64,000 nt of DNA from Mansonella perstans (taxonomy: Eukaryota > Nematoda > Chromadorea > Rhabditida > Onchocercidae). The first letter of the stretch is position 1. The number at the start of each line of letters is the position of its first letter. Positions 1 through 12,954 of this stretch are shown in pieces. Made by a program: the position numbers and the translations under genes. The notes under the pieces are model-generated. The model was not told the origin of the DNA. It made no database searches and worked only from the letters and a program-made list of their open reading frames with translations. The stretch lies in contig JBAMDO010000021.1 in NCBI GenBank assembly GCA_037074765.1, forward strand, positions 194,001 to 258,000. Reading direction: 5' to 3'.

Positions 1-900
1 AATGAACGAAATAATTTATTTACTCATTTCATCCATCATTTGTTAAACTTAATTACCTACTTTATTTTATAGATTGCTGATCCATTCGAAATTGATCCCA
101 AGTGAATATCAATTGAAGTATACTTTCAACAACAATTTCTATATTTGTTCAGGCAAATCAAAAACGGAATTTTTAACTGCTTATTTATTTCAATAACTCT
201 AACAGCTATCTATATCTATATGCGTGAAATATGGAATTAAATTTACTTTTGGAATTCAATTTTGGAATTCATTTTTAATTTGAATTCAGTTTATATCTCA
301 ATTAAAAATGAGCAAATTTTTATTAGAAAGAAATTATTGAAACGACAAAACAAAATAATAATCCACCTGCAAATTCTTTAATTTAATTGATGAAATTTGT
401 TTCAAGAATTGCTGTTCAATCACAGAAAATATCTGCGATTTCCGAAGTGTAAAATGTGGAAGCAACCATTTGAATAACAATCCAAGTGAAGTGATCAAGC
501 ATGACAGATGACGTTGCTTGAGGATAATTGTAGGATTTTCGCTTTTTTTGTATTCTTTTCACATCAATCTTAGGATTTTGAATTATTTCATATTACTTAA
601 TTCAAGTTTTTCAATAATTCCAGTATTCACATTGAATTTCTCCGAAATGATATTAGCGTTTTCTTCCTTTTGAATTTGATTTTAAGTAAGTTACGGTTGA
701 ATTTTATGATATTAAAAAAATGAAATTCCCTCTTGCAAGTTTCTGCACTTTAGCAAAGTTTTGCAAATGATAGACAGCATATGCAAGAACACAAAAATGT
801 CCATAAAATCCATAAATTTGCTTTACTTCGTTTTCAAAAATTTGAATTCAATTGTTAATTTTTTTCTGTTAGTATCAATCTATTAGGCAGTACAACGACT
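1..900 (-). repeat. Dispersed repeat family R, minus-strand copy
   Basis: Read on the minus strand, this stretch matches the plus-strand sequence at about 23,700-24,600 block by block. The matching blocks are the end near a TTACTCATTTCATCCATCA-like stretch, the segment at 420-530, the segment at 600-660, and the 'gcaagaacacaaaaatgtcc' motif at 782-801. Identity is moderate with many small indels, so these are old copies. No coding region was seen. The match was made by eye, so edges are approximate. Confidence 0.6.
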
Positions 901-936
901 ACTCACGAGTGAACTGAGGAGTAATTTACCGAATTA

Positions 937-1435
937 TTAATTTGAATCACAATAAGTCAATTGGACATAAGTAAGGTCAGTAAACCCACCGATTAATTCT
1001 GGCATAAACTCAGTTAAAAGTTCCATTACTCTGCCGAAAGAAGATCGAGTAGCTTCGTTTGGCATTGCTTCGTGTATTTGTTTCTTTATGTTAGCCAAAT
1101 CGCTCTCAATATTATCTGGTAAACGCTTATCAAGTCTTCTTTGCAACTCTTTACTGATCGAGGACACGTAGTTTTGTTTTGCTCTCTCAACTGTTTCCAT
1201 CCAGGCATTTTCTACTGGCACATGAAATGGTTCGTGGTTCCAATTTAACTTCTCTCTCATCTTTTTTATATCTTCCTCCGTAAAAGCACCACTATGAGCA
1301 GAAGATGTACCGGCACGGCTTGAAAATTTTCCGATGATGGTTTTGCAGCAAATAATCGACATTTATTTTTTTGGAAAGCAACCAAAAGGATGCGGCTGCA
1401 AAAACTTCAATTATTGTATTTCGTGTCCTTATCCA
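937..1435 (-). pseudogene. tkt: Bacterial-type transketolase fragment, probable Wolbachia insertion
   Basis: A minus-strand open frame of 141 codons (1362 to 937) reads like the end of the thiamine-diphosphate (PP) domain and the start of the Pyr domain of a bacterial transketolase. It has the CCKTIIG motif and then a G-T-S-S-A-H segment. A helix FTEEDIKKMREKLNW follows, then EPFHVP, and finally ATRSSF...ELIGGFTDLT. The intact enzyme (about 660 residues) transfers two-carbon ketol units in the pentose phosphate pathway. Only about a fifth is present. On the 5' side the frame is closed by a TAA directly before the ATG at 1362, but a neighbouring frame continues plausible homology to about 1435, so a frameshift is likely. 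On the 3' side homology stops after about ten more residues. Animal transketolases are a different, shorter type without this linker, so the source is bacterial. Wolbachia is an inference from the nematode host and the alphaproteobacterial look of the sequence. It is non-functional as it stands. Confidence 0.8.
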
Positions 1436-1539
1436 TTTTTTGCTGATCTTCATGATTTAGAGATGAATTATTTTTTTCTTTCCTTACCTATAAGTTTCGG
1501 TTTTTTTTTTCAAGTAAAATTGAATGTAAAATTTTTTCA

Positions 1540-2620
1540 ATTACTCTAATTCCACTTCCTCTAATCTTGTTAGGATTTTTCTTATAAATTTCCGTCGTCG
1601 TAATTTCGTTTCTTTTTTGCATTTTCATCGCCATTTGAAATCAAATTTAATTTTACGTTGCTCTAAGATTGTTTCATAAAGCAAAAGAGATTTCATTTGA
1701 TCCTTAATAATTTCTTATTGCATTGTGCAGTGTTTCATTTAAATTCAAGTGCCTCAGCATTTTTCATAAAAATCTAAATTTTAAAGGCATATTTTATTTA
1801 AATTAAAATATGATTGACATTTGCAAATGTTTTAGCACCTTTATTTTTATATTAAAATACTGAGTGCTTTACAATCAATGATACCTTTTAACCATTAAAT
1901 AAAAATTCGAAGTAGAATGGTCAAAGCGTGATGTTGTTACCTGAAGATAAGTGAAAACGAGTTGTTTTGTTCTTTCCACTTCAATTTAAAGACTTTGAGC
2001 GTTTCACATCACCTAATTCTTTCACTAACAGGTTTTTCGATAATTCCAGCCTCACATTAATTTTACCGAAATGTAGGGTTACAGAATTTTCTTGCTTTTG
2101 AATTTGATTTTAAACAAGTTATGATTCAATTTTACGGCAATAAAAAAAATGAAGTTCCATCTCACAGCTTTTTGCGAGAATATTGCTCATAACTTACAAC
2201 GCTTTGCAAAAGGTAGACAACATAAGCAAAAACACAAAAATGTTTCTAAAATTCCAAAATTCATTTGCTTCCATTTCACAAATTTTGAATTATGTTTCTA
2301 TTTCTTGAATTATGTTTCTACTTTTTTTTTTTTTCATCAAAGTGTAATAAACAAATAGAAATTTTGCAATACAAAACACACTGACCAAATGCACCAATAT
2401 TTCTGCTTGTCTACAGAATTTCCATAATGAAGAAAAAAATTTGAAATTGAAGTTCAGATTAGGGAAAGGGAATTTGATAGAAAATTTCCTTTCAAAAATT
2501 ACAATGCACAGATGCTTTAGAATGCAAATTATATTGAATAAAAATTTTTCTTTTGCCGTATTTTGATATTACAGAGTGCTGATGATTTGTTATCATTGAA
2601 AGATAAAATGACTGGTAGTT
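1540..2620 (-). repeat. Dispersed repeat family R, minus-strand copy
   Basis: Reverse-complemented, this matches about 29,200-30,190 in order. The matches are the segment near a CTTTATGAGACAACGTAAG-like stretch (1660-1690), the TACCTGAAGATAAGTGAAAAC stretch near 1940, the 'caaaaacacaaaaatgttt' motif at 2225-2243 and the GCTTGTCTACAGAATTTCC stretch near 2405. Together with the copy at 1-900 it brackets the transketolase fragment. It contains no gene. Confidence 0.55.
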
Positions 2621-5600
2621 GTGACCTAATTTTATTGCATTCTTCACATCACTTCTTTTCTATTTATTCATCTTAATTCATTCTTTTGCCATTCGATAAA
2701 CAAATGCGAAAAAAAAATGCTAAAAAACGGAATTGTTTAATCCGTACAGAATATCAGGAAAATTATATTCAGTACTGCCGAAGTACATAAAGCGTGTTTT
2801 TTTTTTTCAAAAGTTATCAAATATAATCAAAATTAGCTAATATTAACACGGTTCATAAAAGCAATTGATAATAATTCTAAGATACATCCAATGCTAACCT
2901 TTGAATTATAATAGTTGAATACATTTGCCTCCTCGTTTACCTATCCAATTCATAGAATTACTGATTAGTTTTCAAAACTACAAAACATCGCGATAGGTTT
3001 GTTCTCATCATAAAATAATTTTTTTGCTTGTATTTTAATGATCATTCTTACTACTATTATTAATATTATTTTTACTGTTATCATTATTATTAATATCTAG
3101 CATGCATCTTTGTTTAGTATAATGTTTAGTGGCAGAAAAAAGTTGCTGGTATTCGCTCACTGCACAAGCTAATTAAAAAGCATTACTGAAATGACACAGA
3201 TGGATTACCACCACTATGATCATTCTGACCATTAGAAATATAGATTTGGTGAATCATATATCATAAATTATATGCCTTTTTTTCTCTATTTCAGTTTTTA
3301 TTTAGCAATTTTTGTATCAATTGTTTGTTCGTGCATTTCCAAGATGTACAAATGTTATATAATGCATTTTCGATAACTGCAAACTCACAAATTAATTAAT
3401 CTATCAATTAATTGATTGATTAATTATTAATCCTGTATTGAAATAATATTTGCTCCAGTTTATTTCTGCTTGTTATCATTACTGAAACATTACTATGATT
3501 ATTCATCAGACATAGCTGACTACTACTACTACTAATTTACCTAATATTTATCATCAATTATCGAACTTTTCTAACAAATCCAGTTCGTCGTCTGAAACAT
3601 AATTGTTTCAAGTTAATTCCCTTAATAAAATCAACGATGATGAATTTTCAGCGATAAGACATACTCGAATAAAATCACACATCTTGATCTTACCTCAGCA
3701 AATAACATTTTTCTACATCATATAATCTGGTATGTAATATCTCGGACTAATTAGTTCACATCACGTAACAATATTCCATTATTAACATTTATTCCACATA
3801 TATCTTAACATCATTACTGCATGCCATACACTCCGAGGTATCATTATTCACACCATATATCCCGAACTGTCATAATTAAATATCATATACCATGTATTTC
3901 CCTTCGTTTCTTTCATTCTACTATATCATCAGCTTTAAATACTACGATCAGCATCATTTTACATTTCTAACTGACATAAATCAATAAATCTCGATAGAAA
4001 TGCTACAATATAAAACATATGCAAATGTAACAATGACAATAAGTCCTTAGCAACGCGATAGATTTAAATTTTTAACATTGCAGTAATTTTCTTCTTTTTC
4101 TTCCTGCTTTTCAAAATGGTCTTCGAGCATTGCACTAAAATAGTAATAACATTGATTGATATTCATAAATAATGAGAAAACAAATAACCTCATTAACTAC
4201 CTTACTCTTCTTTTCATTTTTCCTCTTCAGACTATCGCATTCATTTTCCTGTTCAAATTCATTGTATATATGAATAATGTTCTAACCGATACATCTTGGT
4301 TCACGACATTACAAAACTATCACACTTCATATCACACCACATCACTCCTATTACACAGTACCATACTATACCACACCGTACCATCTTACGTTCACACCAA
4401 ATAATCGTATATCACACTACGCGTGCAACATCCACTGCTACATACCACACACACTGCCATGTCTCGCACCACATTACACCGTGCAAAATTAATGTACCAC
4501 AATATACCACAGTACACTGCATTGTACATTATATATTCCATCAGACCTCATTACATTTTACCACATAAATGAATAGATGCTAGATGTATTCTCATGGATG
4601 TATGTGTTTAATATAAAGTATGTAAGACTAACTGGACAGATCGTTAGTTTCACATATCGGTGACTGATTGTAAATTCATTATAGTGTGTGCAGTTCGTTC
4701 TTGTAGGGTCATTACTAAATAGTAAAAAAGTTTAATATCCTATTTTAGTGTCTCTTTTACCGCCTGTTATCCTTTTATATTCCGTTCCTTTCTCCTTCTT
4801 ATTTCCTTTACTTATATTTCTCTCTTTTCACTTTTTTTTTTCATGTCATTTCTCTCATGAAATGCCATTTTTGAAGTTTACTCTCTTTTTTTGGTTAGTC
4901 AAAAATTCTAAATTTTTGAAATTTTCTTCCAAAGTCAATTTTCTTTTAATTTAAAAATTTGTTTTCCCTAAATCAGATTCATGTTATTCATATAAATAGA
5001 AAAAGTTTCTATTTTCATTGGTTTTATATTTGAACTTATGTCTTTTCCAAAAAAAAAACTACATTAATCATATATTAACTTATTGTCGCATTTGCTTGTT
5101 TTAATCGTTGAAGATCAAGGAGGAGAAAATAATAAGGAATGAAATTTTCTAATGAGCAAAGAAAGAAAAAGCAGTGGAACATGTGAATTCATTTTCTTTC
5201 AATTCCAATTTAATTTCAATCATTAATTGTCGTCTTTTACTACTATTTTAACTCTTATTATGTTTTCCGTAACAACTACTGCTATCATTGCAGCGATTAT
5301 TTTTATTATTGCTGCTTTTACTATTAAGAGTACAATAATTGCCAGCATTACTGCAGTCGCTACTTCACCACTTTATGAATTTTGCATTATTTTTATATCT
5401 GCCATTACTATTAATAGTAATATCACTGCTACTATTGCTACTCTGTTGCTACTGCCACTCTACTACTAATACTGGTATTACTACCACTACTGATACTGTA
5501 ATTGCCACTATTGCTATACTGCAGCTGTTACTACATCATTGTTTTTGCTACCACTAGCTACTATTGCAGCTGGATTAACCGCTGATTATTACTGTAACAG

Positions 5601-6770
5601 TCATAAAATTGTAAAATATTTGCAAATCCTTCGTTTCTTATCAATATATAATAAAACTTTTAATTTTGATTGTAATAGTGGCCGATTCCTTCATTTTGAT
5701 TTTTTTTCGCGAAATCAGCATATTTATTTTAATGCAATTGTTTCTGAATATTAAAGTTTTTTTGTGCTTTATTATATTTTATATTATTTTAATCTTTCTT
5801 ATTATTTCTGTTTTTTTTTTAGTTAATAGAAAAATTAAATCATGAGTTCTTTAAAGTCCTTTTTTTTTCCGATTCTTGTTATATAAATAGATATAGAAGA
5901 AAACCTAAGTGCAGAATTGATAGAATAATTTCGAAATATATTTTATATAATAAAATTTGAAACATTCTAATACATATATTTTTTTCGTCTTTATCGCATT
6001 TTGAAATGAGATAAAATTTTTATTTGGCTTAAAAAATGTGTCGTTGTAAATGGTTTTTGCTTATTTTGCTTACTGGGAGGGATGATGAACCATTGTTGTT
6101 CGTGTTTAAATATGTTAGATAAGCAGTCAATTACTGATCGACCCAGGATCAAACATGTGGTAGTGAAAAAGTTAAATGGGATTTGACAAATTTAACAATT
6201 ACTTTTGACATTCTTTTTGTGTCTCTCTGTTTCTTTTTCCCCGCCTCTCCGTTCTTTCTCCTTGTCTCTCTGTCTCTCTCTATATCCTTTCAAATTTTCA
6301 TGATACTAACCGTTGTTTCTTGTTGTTTGTTTTCCTGTTGTTGACACTTTAAATTCATGTGTTGTACACGTTTACATGAACATGCACTCGTTACAGAACT
6401 ACGTGGAAAGAAATAGGCTTGCGTAGAGATTATTTGATACATTAACTTAAAGATTAAATTAACAAAAGAGTCATTATCGTCTTTGCTGTTAGCTACTTTG
6501 ACATCACATTGTTTAATATTTATATGGACTCTGTTGACGTTTACGTTTGTAAATTTTGACTGATAAAATGATTTCTCATAGCCAAGCTGAACCACAAGGC
6601 TGTTCTCTGTTAACTTTGTGTCATACAAATAAACCTTGCCATCGATTCAGATGCATCGATTGTATATAGTCTAGAATTTATGTTGCATTGCCAAATATTT
6701 TTGAGAATATCAATAAAATAATCTTTTCGTCATTATTCTAGTGTCATTTAATCTGCTAAATGTTTCATAT
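2620..6770. other. Gene-free AT-rich stretch with simple-sequence patches
   Basis: No coding exon, RNA gene or recognisable element was found. The stretch holds TTA/ATT-rich patches (3020-3100, 3500-3540), a CACACC/TACC-rich patch at 4290-4570, T-rich sequence at 4740-4980, an ACT/ATT/GCT trinucleotide-rich patch at 5225-5580 and a CT-rich patch at 6220-6295. Open frames here follow from the simple sequence (Thr/His-rich, Ile/Ala/Thr-rich) and are not supported as genes. Confidence 0.6.
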
Positions 6771-7130
6771 TAAATTTGATGAACAAATCGGGTTCCAATA
6801 TGCAATATTTCTTAGAGTTTTAATTTCAAATTTTTTTCTTCATTATGAAATTTTGTGAACAAGCAAAAAAATTCGTGTATTTGGTCGGTGTGCTTTATAC
6901 TGCAAATGTATTACAAAATTTGTATTTGCTTATTGTACTTTAAAAAATTAAATGTAAGCAATTGAATTTAACTTTGTGAAAAGGAAGTAAAGTTTTTTTA
7001 GGAATTTTGTGGACATTTTTGTGTTCTTGCAAATGTTGTCTTATCGTTTGCAAAACTTTGCCAGAGCGCAGAAACGTTGAAAAGGCATTGAATGAAACTT
7101 CAATAAAGTGGAAAAGTAGCATCCAGAAAA
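6770..7130 (+). repeat. Dispersed repeat family R, partial plus-strand copy
   Basis: This matches 29,230-29,480 and 23,740-24,000 in the same orientation. It has the CATTATGAAATTTTGTGAACAAGC-like segment, a GGTCGGTGTGCTTTATACTG segment at 6880-6903, and the 'tgtggacatttttgtgttct' segment near 7008. Only the 3' third of the family is present. It abuts the dead coiled-coil gene copy. Confidence 0.6.
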
Positions 7131-7559
7131 AAATGTCTTTTTCTAATAAAACCATAAAACGGCAAAGTATGTGTACAGCGAGGAACATAATAATTAAATA
7201 ATCAAACAAACAAATATAAAGCAACAAATCGAATTGAAAATTTTAGCACTGGATGTAAACAGTTTAAAAAAATTTTCTTATACATAACAAAAATATACAA
7301 AATAAGAGCAGCATGTAAATGCAATGTACTTTTAATGAATAAATTTCGGAATTCAGCGATAAATGAAATCAATAATTAAATTAAAAACCACAGCAATTAA
7401 TTGAATCAAAAATACGTGGAAGTAAAATATAGTTAATGACAGCAAATATCTGGTTACTTCGAAAATTTTATATTTGGAGTGATTGTAACATTTTGTAAGA
7501 AAGTTTCATTATTATTATCATAATCGATTGTAATTATTATTATAACCGTACCTTGATTG

Positions 7560-8475
7560 TTGAGCTATTTAATTACTCTAATATAAGGCTTTTGTCAGCT
7601 TTTTCCATTCGTCGAATGAGAGTAGTTTTATATTTCTCATTTTCTTCAGTGTGTAAATTCATTTCAATTAATCTGTTTCTTATTATTCTTTCTTGCATTT
7701 TACATTGAAATTACGCATTTATTTCATTGTTTTATTCCATAATACGAAAAGATAGCATTAGTGATTAGCTCTCAATGCCAAAGAATAGACTTTCTACTAG
7801 TTCGTAATGCTGACGAATAGCAATAGCAATTGATTCGGAGAGAATTTGATTGATATGTTTCAGCTTCAATGTTTTAAAAAAGAACGTTACTTAGTGAAAG
7901 TTTTGCTTAAACCATCTACACCAAAATTTTTAATTTCTAAAAAATTTGAATAATTCAGAAAAAAATTGAAGCCTTTTAGGAAAAATTTGCTTTTTAGAAG
8001 GACTTATGTATTTTATGCTTTTGTGAAGTTCTTTGCATCACCTTTTCCCAATTTTAATTTGAATCTGTATTTTAATAATTATTTCACATTTCATTGAGAG
8101 TGTTCTTAAGAAAACACACAAAGTCAAATTAATGAATTTCAGTAAAAACAAGCACACTTCGCAATACTAAAGGATAGCAACATTGATTAGCTTGTTAGAA
8201 AACTGAAAATACTTTCACAGCGAAAAAAATTCGTTAAATAAATTATTATTTAAGAGTGCTTCAATACTTTCTCATAAAGAGGGATAACAAAAAAATTAAT
8301 GAAAAATAGCAAAGTACTGATGTACGAAAATTATAGGGAAAAAAAACCACCAGAAAACGAGCTTACTGATAATTAATTTCACTGGAAAGTTCATATTTTG
8401 CATCTTCCATCTCATCTCACTGGACACTGACATGATTTGCAGTGTGGTTCGATCAGTTCATTTTGTTCGATAAAT
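7560..8475 (-). pseudogene. Dead inverted copy of the coiled-coil gene
   Basis: On the minus strand, three segments match exons 2, 3 and 4 of the intact plus-strand gene at 19,867-21,344, in the right order and spacing. They are exon 2 from 8475 (after a good TTTTTCAG acceptor), exon 3 from 8104 to about 8008, and exon 4 from about 7704 to 7560. Exon 3 has an in-frame TGA where the intact gene encodes Lys-Cys, and its donor is changed from GTAAGT to ATAAGT. The exon 4 acceptor has lost its AG. Exon 2 diverges after about 15 codons. No exon 1 was found. Flanking sequence down to about 7130 also matches 21,345-21,760, so the unit is an inverted segmental duplication and not a retrocopy, since intron sequence is kept. 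Confidence 0.85.
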
Positions 8476-8559
8476 CTGAAAAAGAATAACCTGCATTTTC
8501 AAAAACGTTACAGTTAATTCTATAATTAATGAATAACTGAATTTGCAAAAATGTAAGTA

Positions 8560-9440
8560 AGAATGATAAGTATTTCATTTTTGTAAGTAAATAAATAAGT
8601 AAGCAAAACTAATCAAATATAAAAAAAATACAACATAAACAAATCAGCTACCAAATCTTTAATAACTAAAAATTTTCAAATAAATAGACTCCGAAGTTTA
8701 AACTGTAATCTTTGAAAAAATATTTAACAGAAATTAGTAAAACTGATTGCAGCTAATTGTTTTTTTTTTTTTTTTTTTGAATCTTAAAAATGGATAACGA
8801 TTAAACACTTGAAAAGCACCAAATTAGAACAGCGACATTCCAGATTGCCGAAAATGAGTTACGATAACAATTAAATGATTGAAAAAAAGTTTTTTTTCAT
8901 GAAATTTACAATAATTTGAAGTTCATTTTTTTCACTACAGATTGACATAATGATTCCACTAAAGAAAGCAATTCTCGTCAATAAAAAAAACCAAAATTTG
9001 CTCAATCGTTGACGAAAATCCATGTTTATAATAAATAGTTTTAGCAATGAAGATGCATAAAGCAACTATCAATATTAAAACTATCGCAGCAACAAAATCC
9101 AAAGTCAGTAAAATTTCAGAATTCATTTTTTAAATGTATCAGTGAGATAAATGGTCGATATTATTGCGAAAGAAATCTCCATTCGTGAGGAACGGTATTA
9201 CTGCAGAAAAAAAATTATCCGCTCACGAGGTATTTCTAAGATAAATATTTAATTCCATTGTAACGCAATGACTGAAGAAGAAAATCTCGCCTACTACAGA
9301 CATTAATTGCAAATTTCAGTAGTTTATCCGGATTGACCCTATATCCATTTTCATTACAGACAAAGTTACGTTGTGGGAAACTCCAAAAGACATTCGTGTA
9401 AAAGGAACATTTAATTTTAAATAACAATAGTAATTAATTA
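8560..9440 (+). repeat. Direct repeat S, copy 1 (partner 17,926-18,780)
   Basis: The stretch starts at GTAAGTAAATAAATAAGTAAGC and matches 17,926-18,780 in the same orientation. Shared segments include the T-run near 8760, AATGGATAACGATTAAACACTTGAAAAGC-like sequence, the GAAGAAGAAAATCTCGC segment near 9273 and the GTGTAAAAGGAACATTTAA segment near 9397. Divergence is roughly a fifth of positions. No coding function was recognised. Confidence 0.6.
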
Positions 9441-11075
9441 GAAGTGTTCCAATTCGTTTCATAAAATTTTTTGATCATTTACTGCATTTTCTTAATAAAA
9501 ATAATATACTGAATAAAGTGAATATTAGAATTATTCAATATAACGATTTCATATTTCTTTGTACTAAAAATAATTCAACTAAAACAACTGATCACCTAAA
9601 GTAACCCACTATAATCCAATATAACCAAGATGATCTAAAATAGTACTGATGAAAATATCAATGAAAACAATATTGATGAAAATATCCATTGGAACTAAGG
9701 GTTCTTGATTGAAAATTGCACAAGAATGTTAATGAGAGAGTTATACATGAGAGAGGATCATGAATACTGTTCAATATCCAAAATCAAATCAGCCTTGTTC
9801 CCTTCCTGCTGTTTATCCTTCCCAAGCCGCTGCTAGTCCTTGTCCTTTTAAAGCAGAGCATTTTACAAACACAATCCAGTATAATTAACCTCCTACAGGT
9901 TAAGTAATATAAAATAAAATATGTTGGCGCTTGACCTGACCGAGTAAATGACACTGAAATACTTATTGAAATTCTTAAAAATATTTGGAAAAGCAGCATA
10001 AAATTTAGGCTATAAACAATGATAAAAATCGACGCAACTGAATTAGATGCCAAGCTCATCTTCATAACATTATGTAACAGAGAGCAGCCTTGTGATTCGA
10101 TCTGGCTATCACGACCCTTTAAATTTATCAAGAGCTAATTTATTAAAAAAAAAAAGTAATAGATTAGATATCGTTTTCATAAATTAAAAAAATAGGTTAG
10201 GTATTATTTTTCATAGTTTTTCCACATTTATTTTTATGATTTAAAAGATTTTTTCATAAGATTTTCGTGAATTTTTTAAGAGCTTACCAGGTGCTTGTAA
10301 TGCTTTTGGTATGCAATAGTTGATAAAAACAAGGAATAATAACAAATTTCGCCACATTTGAACTAATAGCAATTTCGACATATTTTGAAATGAATTATGC
10401 TATGGTTTTCATTAAAAGTTAGCATTTATGAATCTATTTTTAAATTTTTGTCATTTAAGATTCCCTCATTGATGATAGAATCAGCAGAACTGGAATGATA
10501 AAGGTCACTTTTAATATCTATTGCTAACGTAATATTCCTGAAATCTTTCAAACACTCCAAGTATTTTCTTCAATAACGAAGAGTTATTAATGAATTAAAT
10601 AAATAATAAAAAAGAATTAAAGAAATTATGCTTTATATGCTTCGAAACGGAAGCAGTGAATATAATTTGGATGCTACCGTACACGCGTTGAAGAGTCCCG
10701 TCAAAAGACTGAATTAACGTGAATGGATAGAAAAGAAGTGATGTAAATGAATGCGATAAAAAAAGTAAAAATTAAATATAAGCAAAGGAATTTAAAGTAT
10801 TTAAAAAGAAGCGAAGAATTTTTGAAAATTTTGTAGACATTTTTGTGTTTTTGCTTATGTTGTTGTTTATCGTTTGCAAAAGTTTGCTAAAGCGCAGAAA
10901 CCTGCGAGAGGAACTTCATTTTTTTTTCTTAACATGGACAACATGTATTATACATGGAATATTTATACTGTGTTTTATTTACTGATAGGTATTTTCTTTG
11001 ATCAGAAACAATTATTAATAAAGAAAAAACGGCATCAGTGGAACATACCTTTCCATTTTTCTCTGGAATAACTTC
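9440..11075 (+). repeat. Dispersed repeat family R, plus-strand copy
   Basis: This matches the long copy at 27,830-30,190 in order. The blocks are the GATGAAAATATCCATTGGAAC-like block near 9680, the GATTCGATCTGGCTATCACG block near 10,095, the 'aaatttcgccacatttgaac' block near 10,343, the GGAAGCAGTGAATATAA tag near 10,650 and the TTTGTAGACATTTTTGTG block near 10,830. Short open frames inside (for example 9784-10131 minus) are not conserved between copies, so they are not called. Confidence 0.65.
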
Positions 11076-11079
11076 TGTT

Positions 11080-11590
11080 AGTTTACGTTATATCCCAAAA
11101 ATTTCAAACCATTGTTTCAGTAATATAGAGCATGTTTCGAATGATTCAGTAAATTGAACTTTCTGACTGATTTTACGTCATTTCAATTTCTTTCATAAGC
11201 ATAACTGCAGAATAGTTGTTTTCTTGCATCGCCTTTAAATGGGTAACCTTCAAATTTTAATCCGTAAAACTCTTGTATTTTTTACAAAATCCCAATAAAG
11301 TTATGTTTAGAGTGGAATTGCAATGAACATGCCTTTTCGATCATTTAATGCATTTTCTTAATAAAGTACCAAACGAAATGATTATTAGTCTTATTTCATT
11401 TCTGCGTATCTCATACTTTCTTGTACTAAAAATAATTAAACCAAAATAATTAAACATTCAAAATAACCCAACAAATTTAGAACGCTGATAAAAAAGTAAT
11501 CTAAAATAGTATGTTTTGATGAAAATATCTACCGGAACTAAGATTTTTTGACTGAAAATTACAGAAGGATGTTGATGATTTTTTCCCTTT
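11080..11590 (+). repeat. Repeat Y, copy 1
   Basis: This matches 26,760-27,040 and 52,480-52,640 in the same orientation. Shared segments include TTTCTTTCATAAGCATAACTG, GCATTTTCTTAATAAAGTA and a TTAGTCTTATTTCATT-like segment. It merges into a short family-R start (the GAAAATATCTACCGGAACTAAG stretch near 11,520). No gene was seen. Confidence 0.5.
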
Positions 11591-11606
11591 TAAATTTCAT
11601 TTGCAG

Positions 11607-12750
11607 CAAGCGGTAATTGATCGAGTTATTAAAATTCGGAACACGGCATCAATCATACCAATGGAAGTGCTGCAACGATTAGGCATTAACGATGTATTAC
11701 CAGCACTGGTGTAAATTTAATAACAGTATTACATTTAGCTGCAACGCGTGAATAAATAAAATTTGTTTGTTTATTTATTAATTCAGTTGTAAAATTTGTT
11801 TATTGTTCCGTTATTATTTTCCGGACAATTAATTTCTTAAATATTTGAAATTTCATTTAATTTTTAGTTTTGAATTTATTCATCGTTGGAAATTTTTAGT
11901 GGATATAATGAGCAAATCATTTATTTAAAATATTATCCAATTAATTAATACATGATATTTTTCCAGCAAAATCGAAGAAAATTTAATTAAATTTCGATTG
12001 AAAAAACAATTAGCAATTTATCATTTATTTAAAATATTAATCGGAAATTTTTGATCTGTTAACAAATTCTGTTTAATAATTAAATTCCACCATTATTCAA
12101 CATCTTAACAATCAGCGATTAATAATTGCTACAATACTGGGTGATGATAATAATAACGAGTTATCATCCTACAATAGGACATGGATTAGTGAAAATTTCA
12201 CCGCTCATGGATCTTCTGGTATATGATTTCTGGACAAAGGTGTAAAGAAATCATATGACTAATTTAATTAGTATGTCCAATCAATTTATGATCAGAAAGT
12301 ATTTGAATATGATTTTCATTTTGCACAGAATTTAATGAATTAATTTTATACGTTTATAAGCTTTCTAAAAAAAATTTGCAATGTTTTTCATCAATTTAAA
12401 TTATGTGTTCTAAAGTGTAACATTTCAAAGTAATGAGTTTTAATTACTGATTTGTTATGAATAGTAGCATACTGTTTGACTCATTCATTTCTTTTAAAAA
12501 TTTCCTCATAGTATTCTTTTTTATTTTCTTATGTTTTTCTCCTTTCTGAAAAAAACAAATATTAATATTACATTAATAAGAAATCAAAGTAAAAAAATAA
12601 TTTTAGGTGAACAGAAAGTAATTTTAGGAAATCAAGAAAGTACTAGTATTTGGTTCAGACCCGTTAATTTCTGGATATGAACAATGTAATGCAGCCAATA
12701 TCAATGATAGTAATTTCCAAGACGTCAAGCAAAATGTTGTTTGTGACTCA
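11607..12750 (+). pseudogene. Dead 3' half of the cysteine-synthase-like gene (block D1)
   Basis: Three segments match exons 8, 9 and 10 of the intact gene at 39,484-44,559, with the same intron layout: 11,607-11,751, about 12,090-12,239, and 12,628-12,750. Damage is clear. In exon 8 a two-base gain after the G-I-N segment shifts the frame into a stop, and the GTAAAT donor has become ATAAAT. The exon 9 acceptor CAG has become CAC. Exon 10 has lost bases near its end. Exons 1-7 are absent; the sequence upstream of 11,590 is repeat. The copy came with its flanking DNA in a segmental duplication of about 3.7 kb (11,590-15,325 against 43,380-46,795). Confidence 0.9.
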
Positions 12751-12954
12751 AATTTTCAAATTTTTCGTTTTAAAGTGTATTAAATAGTTTTCTAATTCTG
12801 ATTGCAATTTCAATTTTAAATGGTCATGAATTTTCAGGATTAATTTTAGCCTTGGCTCTCTTTTTTCCAAAATAATGTGGAATCACTATCCTAAATGCTG
12901 TAGACAACATCAGTTTTTCAGAAAATTGTTTATACTAATATTGTCATTAAATGA

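Noticed and set aside
4156..5754. Several overlapping plus-strand open frames rich in His/Thr/Tyr or Ile/Ala/Thr
   Set aside because: They follow directly from CACACC/TACC-type and ACT/ATT trinucleotide-rich DNA, overlap each other, and have no splice or homology support.
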